Source of the DNA: Rhipidocladum racemiflorum
Lineage: Eukaryota > Streptophyta > Magnoliopsida > Poales > Poaceae
DNA: 64,000 nt
NCBI GenBank assembly: GCA_036346355.1
Contig: CM070572.1
Location: 37,237,944 to 37,301,943 of the forward strand
Direction of reading: 5' to 3'
The notes beneath the pieces were generated by a model that was not told the DNA's origin, did not search any database, and saw only the letters and a list, made by a program, of their open reading frames with translations. Shown here one piece after another: positions 56,991-64,000 of this stretch. A program made the translations under genes and the position numbers. Position 1 is the first letter of the stretch. The number at the start of each line of letters is the position of its first letter.

Positions 56991-58064
56991 CGTTTCTGGC
57001 GGGGTCGGACGTGCTCTCGATCACCGAGTTCAGCCGGACAAAGGGTTTGTGGAGGTCGAGAGTGGCGCGGACGTCGTGGTTGCCTCCCAGACGATGGCGC
57101 ACTGGAGTGTGCGATGCCTGGGGCCGGTCGGGTTGCGGCGCCGTCCCGGCCGGGTTTTGCTGACCCCGGGCGTTAGCGTGGCTCGGACGACTCGAGGAGG
57201 CGCTCGAGTGATGGGAGCCAGAACCTTGTACGTGCTGGACGGCAGCACGTTCCACCAATCCCCAGATGTTCTGGTGCGTGGCCTTGGCCTCTGGGTCTTC
57301 GGGCTCCGGGATGCCGCGGAGGAGCATCGCAGCCGCGGCAATGTTCTGGCTCACGTGGGGGAAGAATGGAAGACCGTCCGACCACTCGGCCAGCTGGTGA
57401 TGAACCTGGCATGCGCGCTTCGTCTTGCGCCCGTTCTTGAGTAGGGGCCGGTGCCGCTCAGGTCGGCCTGGAGTTTGTCGAGTTTGGCCCTGCGAGCTTC
57501 GAGCTCGTCGCGCTGTCGTTGGAGTTCAGCACAGCGAGCCTGGATGCTCTCAGCGTTTTCGCGCTGGTGCTCGATTTCCCGTGCTTCGGTACGCCGGGAG
57601 TGAGTTTGTGGACTTGCGAGAGTTGCGGGCGGGTCGGTCTTGCCCGCCATACTGCACTCGCGGGAGTGCGGTCTGTCCGCAACGCGCTCCAAGTTGGAAC
57701 TAGAACCGTGGCTGGAGGAGTCTTCCAGGAGGTCGTGGATAGAGGCCAGTACGTAGCCGATCATCGTCACGAATCGCGAGTCCACGGGGGGTGATGTCAC
57801 CGCCCGCTTGAAAACACGGGCGACGCCACCAGCGGCGACACGGCTCTTGACGGGCTCCGGCGTCAGGGTCTGCGCGGGGGCCTCGAGCCGGAGGCTGCCG
57901 AGGATGCTGGCGACGCTATCCAGGCTCCTGGTGGACGCCTGGTCCGGCGAGGCGGCGGAGATGAGCACGAGCTCACCCGCCGAGGTGGCGACGAAGTCGA
58001 GGGCGCAGAAACGGATCTTGCCCCTCGACATGGCTACGTCGTCACGGATGGAGGAAGCCATCAA
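56991..58064 (-). pseudogene. Gypsy gag N-terminal region
   Basis: A 237-codon minus-strand frame (58064-57351) begins MMASSIRDD and contains a coiled-coil stretch (AREIEHQRENAESIQ, LQRQRDELEARRAKLDKLQ) near 57470-57560. The next frame (57354 on) begins MSQNIAAAAMLLRGIPEPED, a conserved gag phrase, and runs until it joins pol sequence near 57000. The capsid core is not seen, so gag itself is cut short by the deletion. Confidence 0.7.
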
Positions 58065-58132
58065 GGAGAAGAGTGGGAATCCGGAGACAACGGCGATGAT
58101 GACGTGTGAAGGTCCCTACCTGGTGCGCCAAC

Positions 58133-59008
58133 TGTCGGTGTTTCGAGCACCGGCAATACGATTTTTAGTCTAAGGGGCCGCGCGTTCCCTCTCCTTGAAT
58201 GGTCGACTCGGGGAGCCCAAGAAGTATACTGGTTCGGGCTGAACGTCCCTACTCCAGTTCGTGCGATGGATTCATGTTGCTTTCGGGCACAGTATTACAG
58301 GCGAGGGCTAAGGACTGGCCTTGAGCACCTCGGTGGAGGTGGAGAGGAGTGAAGAGGAAAAAGAGAGAGTGAAATTGAGGTTGATCGCCCGCCCCCCTTG
58401 GGGGTCCTGCCTCCCCTTATACAGTCGGAGGGGGCAGGTTACATGGGAATCCGAAAAGAGGAAAAAAGAGTGGGATGTCCTGCGCCTAGGAGTCATGATC
58501 TTCGGCGATTGACCGATGCCTGCTTGCACTGCGCCGGGTTGGTAGACATGCCGAACGACAAGGCTCTCCGCTGCGACGAGAAGTGATGCACCTACCCTCT
58601 GTGCATCCGCCAGGCGCTGACGCAGCACTTTGACTCTGGCATTGCCTCGGGAGGGAGCGCACTCTTCTGCTGCGCATGTCTGGTTGACGAGACTGGTGTC
58701 TTGACTTTTGCGACCCTCTCGTCGCCTGGGGAAAGGGCCACCTACCCTCGTACGGTCGGCCTGAGTCGTCGCGTCCGTAGGGTAGGCGGCCAAGCGGTAG
58801 TAATGACCGATCTTTGGCGCTTAGCGGGCGTCTTGATCTGATCGGACGTCGCGGGACGTCCGACCTACAGGAGGGATCCCCCCGATCGCTTTCGATTGGG
58901 GCCAAATCGCAATTGGTGGCCCACTTGGTGTTCGGCCATTGTTGGGCCTGGATCGGCCCACCTAGCATCCTGGACCGCTGGGGATACCCATGGTATGTGT
59001 ACTCGTCA
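58133..59008 (-). repeat. 5-prime LTR of the truncated gypsy element
   Basis: 876 bp; on the minus strand starts TGACGAGTACACATACC and ends AAACACCGACA (TG...CA). A TATA-like TGTATAAGGGG lies on the minus strand near 58415-58425. Immediately inside is TTGGCGCACCAGG, a likely primer site. Confidence 0.75.
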
Positions 59009-59947
59009 GAGAGCTAGCCGAAGTTTTCAAGAATTTTATAAGGAGAAAATAGTTAATTTTCTATAAAAATCATGTGTTCCAGGGAAAACCTTAACTTGTC
59101 CAATCAAAATTGGGCTCCGATATTACGAAAGCATGCGTTAAGTTGACCGGTGTCCAGTAAAATAATGTTAATTCTATTTACCATATATTTGTATTAATAA
59201 TATTTATATATTTATGTGATAGTTAATTCGATAATAATATTTGTGTTAAAATACAATATTTGTTACAAAATAATTTATTTAAGGAAGATCAAAGTACTGT
59301 GTGTGTTTGATTTTTATTTGTAACTTGAGATGCAGCGCAGGTGTCGAGACACGATGCATGCGTATGTGACACACACTGCAGGTTGAGGAGAATCTGTGCA
59401 TGAGACGCATAGTTCGGGAGGAGCATGCGAGGTTCGCAAGTACAGCGAGACGAGAGACGAAAAGAACCACACGGACAAACGGTACAGCGTAAAAGTCATC
59501 GAGCCGTACTGACGAGTAAGTCACATGACAGCGGCAAGTGACCCGTGAGAACTCTGATGTAGGGTTAGAACTTGGAAGGGGCATAAAAAGAGTCGTACGT
59601 GCGGCCGGAGACCTCCGGACGGCTGGAGAACCGAAGAAGAAAAAAAAAAAGGTCAAAGGCAGCGCACGGGATTCGATGAGCTCCTGAGGTTGCGGCGCAG
59701 AAAAAACGAGAGCCGGAGCGAGTGGCGCAGGGCTCCGTACGGCACGGCGGCAACCCCCGGACAGCCCGGCGATCGGTAGCGGAGCTCATGTCGGCGGCCG
59801 TGCAAAAATGGGCGGTGCTGTACGTCAGCTGTACAAAAAAATCGGCGGTGCTGTACGTCACACGCGGCGGCAAGGCTCCCCCGGCTTCCCCCTCTTCGCG
59901 GCAGTAGCAGATGTCAAGCTGTGAAAGAACGGAGAAAGCAATTGAAT

Positions 59948-59981
<34 letters not shown>

Positions 59982-60584
59982 GGGGAAAAAAATCAAAGGA
60001 GTATTTGAGGGCTATGCTTTTGTATAAAAAGATTTTTATACTGCATTTCTAATTTGATGAATAAGTAACTTAGTTTGGAGTCTGATCTACTAAATCTTTA
60101 TGTACATACCATTGTTTTCTAGAATTAATAAAAACAAAAAAAAATTACGTTAAAATGTTAGTTTGTACCCATTTACCTCTTTCGGTACGTCTCTATCCAT
60201 CAATAAACAATATTACCTCTATCGAGGGTCTCTTGACTTACAAGATTTATACTATGGGTTTTGATAAGTTTCACCCGAATGTTTTCTTTAGCAACTATCA
60301 TCCAAATTTTGGGCCATTTGGATTTGCTTTCAGATCAATGCACACACCCCCTGAATTAGAGGTGGGTTGATCCTACGGATGTGTGTTTTGATCGTACGGT
60401 CCAAAGTTTGGATGATTTTTAGAACAAAAACATCCGGATGATGCCTATACACTCCCTTATATACAGTATATGATAGTTAGTGTGATATATTCATTTAAAT
60501 TACACCGCACATGTGCTATTAATGCCGCTAATACGACTTGAATAAAAGTATCTTGATCAAAACAGTCCCACTTGATTCATACAC
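59009..60584. other. Intergenic with GA microsatellite
   Basis: (GA)n at about 59949-59979. The segment 59560-59900 is GC-rich with repeated TCGGCGG and GTACGTCA words but no family match. Confidence 0.5.
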
Positions 60585-60797
60585 CACTGCTACACAAAAG
60601 TTCATCACATACGATTCAAAAACCTCATCACAGACGGTTTTATAAATCGTCTGTAAACAATGAGTCAGTGATGAAAACGGTACATCACAGGCGGTTTTTG
60701 AATCATCAGAGAAAATTAGCATCAGAAATGGTTCGAGCCTAGAACCGTCTGTGATAATAGAATATCACGGACGATAGAGCATTCCTACAAGCACCTT
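60585..60797. mobile_element. Short non-autonomous CACTA-like element
   Basis: Left end CACTGCTACACAAAAG; inside are repeated ACAGACGGTTTT and CCGTCTGTGAT motifs in both orientations, like the subterminal repeats of the CACTA element at 5236-5454. The right end near GAGCATTCCTACAAG is eroded. A possible 3-bp duplication CAC flanks it. Confidence 0.55.
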
Positions 60798-63700
60798 TTT
60801 TTCAAAAAAAAATAAGAAAAAGAAATATTGCATCACGGGCTTAAACACTCACCCTAGTTCCACTTAGGTTGAGACCTTGTAAATGTGTCTGATAGGTCCT
60901 TAAGTTTGTATTAGAATCTCACCTAGTCAAAAGCGTTCATATAACTAAAAATCATAAATTTTTATATAACTAAAAATCCAAAACCACCGAAGTGATCTAT
61001 TTTTTTTCTTGCTTATTAAAGGTTTTTTTAGACTAATATCACTAGAGTTAAAGATAAAACTCACAACTGGAGGATCCAACTACCAGTACAGACGTACATT
61101 TCCTTGGCGTACATACTATCATCACAACCAAGGTTTCAACCGACATTTCAGGACATTATAGTTCGATCAAGACATGGAAAAATAAATATCTGGCCATGGG
61201 GTGGTTGACAGATCTTAATCGTGCTGCCAACCAAGATCGAGCTAGCTAGTAATGAGACCAGACAAATATGTCCGATACTCTTAATTAAAGCACGAAAAAT
61301 CAAAAGCTATAACTTGAAATTAAACGCTGTGAAACGATGCGTGCTCTCAGGAAGAAAGTCGATGCTGATCTAAGAGCACCACCATTTGCTACTGAAAAGG
61401 ACACAACCATTGACGACCTTATGAAGATCAGACGACTGAGAAGTCAAGCCTAACCACTGATTGATTTATATACATCATGTCACACTTCCAGTTTGGTACA
61501 CATTTAACCAGCAGAGGGTTTCTCTTGGCCTGATTATTGTCCATTTTCATGGCGGTTGTTGTTTTGAGAATAAAGCGATTCCCTACCCCACCCCCACCCC
61601 AGCGAGATTTGATCATTCTTGAGAAGTTGATGTCTGATTGTTTATTTGTCGTGTAATACCATTTGACATGTGGCCCCAGAATCCATATGTCAATGAGATA
61701 TTATGGACGAAATGATCAATTGCACGTCAAACTTCAGGGCAAATCATCAAATATTCCCCCCCCCCACCCCCACCACACCCCCGACTAAGTACAGTAGTCG
61801 ATGTCCATTTTCATGGATTAGGCCATTTGGTTATGAAATCGGCTGTGACGACTGACGATCCAAGCTGATACGTGATGACATTTTGAGAATGCGTTCCAGT
61901 GCTGCATGAAGTGTTGGCAAGCTAGCTTGGCAGCTGAAGCACTAGCAGCAGTATCAGGTTGCTAACATGGACCATGCTTTGCAACTTTTTCCAGTGAAAT
62001 TGTTTAAGTCAATGGAAGCTTCTTCGTCAATTAGTATCAGGATGCCTACAATATATTGTTGCCGGTATATACTCATGCCTGATATTTTGTTCTCGGGAAA
62101 ATTGATAATATACTTAGATACGCCTAGATCACAAATGTCTGGGAGCAGTCCTTACTTTTTAGTGACAATGAAGAACGAGATTATATAGTCAATAAATAAA
62201 CAACTAGACTTCTCATTTACCATTAGATCAAATATGTCCACGTGACTAAAAGATGATATGAAAGTTCAACGTTAAACCAACTAAATAATTCATTATTCCA
62301 ATAATTATTATTTATACTAAATAATTATGGGTGATGGTGTGACATGTGAAATGGTGGTGTTACTACGATCCCATGTATGTCACCTTCAACATTCACCTAA
62401 GCTATTAAATAAGTAAGGGTGAGTTCACGACTCAGCAACTACATAATAAAACAGTAAACATTAACAATTTTATCACCATTATCTCATTCACATTATTCTC
62501 CACATTACTTAATGTTATTTGCCACTTCCTTTATTGAAATGCAAATGCTCATGCACATTTCTCTCTCTCTCTGTAGCATATACGTACTTACCAGTATAAC
62601 GAAGCATTCACCTATCAATGAATCAATCATGTCCTATCCTTTTTCATACGAGTTTCCACACCATCCTTTTTCATACAGAATCCAACATCCGCTCCCATGG
62701 AGTACCTACCTCTGTAGGCCTTTTATCTTTCTACTACCGTAATCCCACACACAGTAGGCTATAGATGCCACTCAGGCCATCTATCTCTTTCTCATGATGT
62801 ATATGATACCACATTTACCTTTCAATGTATTAATCATCGTTCTTATGTTGTACCATTCAGTTTTTATGAATGAATCATCAATAATAAATCAACAATATGA
62901 AATTACTCATAAATTAACATCATAAAACATCCATAATCAATAGATAACAATTTCACCAACCAACTACTATTGTACCATGCGCTTACCTTTTAACCACGAG
63001 GAACGGAATGACGTGCGGTTGAAGCCAAATTGGTAGTCACACCTCCTACAGTATGTATACCCATCACAAAATTATGCTATAATAGTATATACATCAAACA
63101 TAACATCATCGCTCCTACGCACATTTCCAGACTTAACTTTCTCCTTCGTCGGACAATTTACCCTCTAATGTCCAGGTGGTCAGAAGGCCATAACTCATGG
63201 CTCAGGAGGCCAAACACAGTAAATCATATGTGTTATGAAAAGTACACAAGATTGCCTACAATTTTATAGTTATTCATATTTTCTAGTTAATTCATTTAAC
63301 ACATCGATTCCAATATCAAAGACCGATTTGTTGTTTTATTGAATAGCAGACTTCACAATTTTGTAATTATTTTTTTACAACTCCAAACATAATAAAAAAA
63401 TTACATCTCTGGATTCTATGAAAAATTATCTAGCTTTCACTAGTTATGAACATAATTTAATTTGGTCATTATGTAACCCTAAAGAACAGATTAACACAAC
63501 TACTCTCAACAACGACGGTTTTTGGACATTGAGCTTCTACATACCATAACATACAAACTGCTGAACCAAATTTTACGTTCTTATACTATAATTAAACTTA
63601 GACAATGATATACATTTTTCATAACTTGGATATGCCATAAAACTGACCGTAAGTACCCCAAAACCTGTTCGAAAAACAGAACCTACTATTGAATGAATAC

Positions 63701-64000
63701 CTATCTTTCCCAAAATCCAACCCAGTGCTCTCCAACTACCTTATCTACCATCAAAACAACCATAACATCGCTCCACTGCAGCGCCAACACAATCAACAAT
63801 GATCTAAGGTTTACACTTGTCCACACAGACATATCGTTCTCGAAAACAGACCATCAACATATTAGCTTTGCACCTACACTTGAAAGAAGAGAAATGTATG
63901 TAAATATGTGGTCTCAATCTTAATTAATGAATGTGAGGGGGAGATTATATTAAGTACACCATTTAACTGGAAATGATGGGTGGAATTTATACGTACCAAG
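60798..64000. other. Intergenic to window end, no gene recognised
   Basis: AT-rich with short frames lacking family resemblance. Contains two C-rich tracts (61581-61600; 61756-61784) and small CT runs near 62562-62573. Confidence 0.5.
61581..61600 (-). other. G-quadruplex-prone tract
   Basis: The plus strand reads CCCTACCCCACCCCCACCCC, so the minus strand has four G runs of at least three separated by one or two bases. A second C-rich tract lies about 170 bp downstream. Confidence 0.6.

Larger units (their letters stand above)
56480..59008 (-). mobile_element. Truncated Ty3/gypsy element with one LTR and internal deletion
   Basis: On the minus strand a single LTR (58133-59008) is followed by a primer-site region, gag, then directly a piece of integrase, and the sequence stops at about 56480 in unrelated AT-rich DNA. 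Protease, reverse transcriptase, most RNase H, the integrase core and the 3-prime LTR are missing. Gag style suggests a Tat-type lineage without chromodomain, which is inference. Confidence 0.8.

Noticed and set aside
36993..59008. Endogenous pararetrovirus as an alternative for the RT-bearing elements
   Set aside because: LTRs, target duplications and integrase cores are present, and no movement or coat protein was seen; they are LTR retrotransposons.

Overview
The window is plant nuclear DNA, most likely from a grass (Poaceae). Grounds: one intact gene of a plant-specific family with extreme GC content; Tourist and Stowaway MITEs of the types common in grasses; and Ty3/gypsy, Ty1/copia, CACTA, Helitron-like and LINE debris filling almost everything else. 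The species cannot be named from the sequence. No CRISPR array, prokaryotic operon, tRNA or rRNA gene was seen.

Layout. 1-5454: right part of a CACTA (En/Spm) transposon with a broken transposase/Ulp1-type gene, split by about 2 kb of repeat-rich sequence. 5455-9240: AT-rich sequence and one eroded MITE. 9324-10440: the only host gene I can support, an intronless DUF3511 protein of 203 residues with TATA box and candidate poly(A) signal. 12272-20364: a MITE belt (Tourist inside Tourist, two CAGGG-type hAT MITEs with 8-bp target duplications, Helitron-like and tandem repeats). 20878-24343: a non-autonomous LTR retrotransposon carrying only gag remnants. 24865-34650: more MITEs (one hAT element nested in a Stowaway), Helitron-like repeats, a 286-bp TRIM retrotransposon and a LINE remnant.

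35279-53934 is the dominant structure. It is a Ty1/copia element with 433-bp LTRs and TSD TATAT, holding in its leader a complete 12.5-kb Ty3/gypsy chromovirus on the minus strand (LTRs about 3.8 kb, TSD CGGTG). The copia element itself sits inside an older TIR repeat whose uninterrupted relative lies at 15648-15991. So there are three levels of nesting, and the order of events is readable. 54452-55362 is a tandem array. 56480-59008 is a truncated second gypsy element with one LTR. 60585-60797 is a short CACTA-like element. The rest, to 64000, is AT-rich with no recognised feature except two G-quadruplex-prone tracts.

The genes do not form a pathway: apart from the DUF3511 gene everything recognisable is transposable-element derived. 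I did not find a new biological system. The most useful unexpected observation concerns data quality: many differences between paired LTRs, and several frameshifts in element genes, recur at CAG/CTG sites in stereotyped forms (GCAG versus GCGC/GCGT, CTG versus CTTTG or TCG). That is what consensus errors at methylated CHG cytosines would look like, so some pseudogene calls here may be artefacts.
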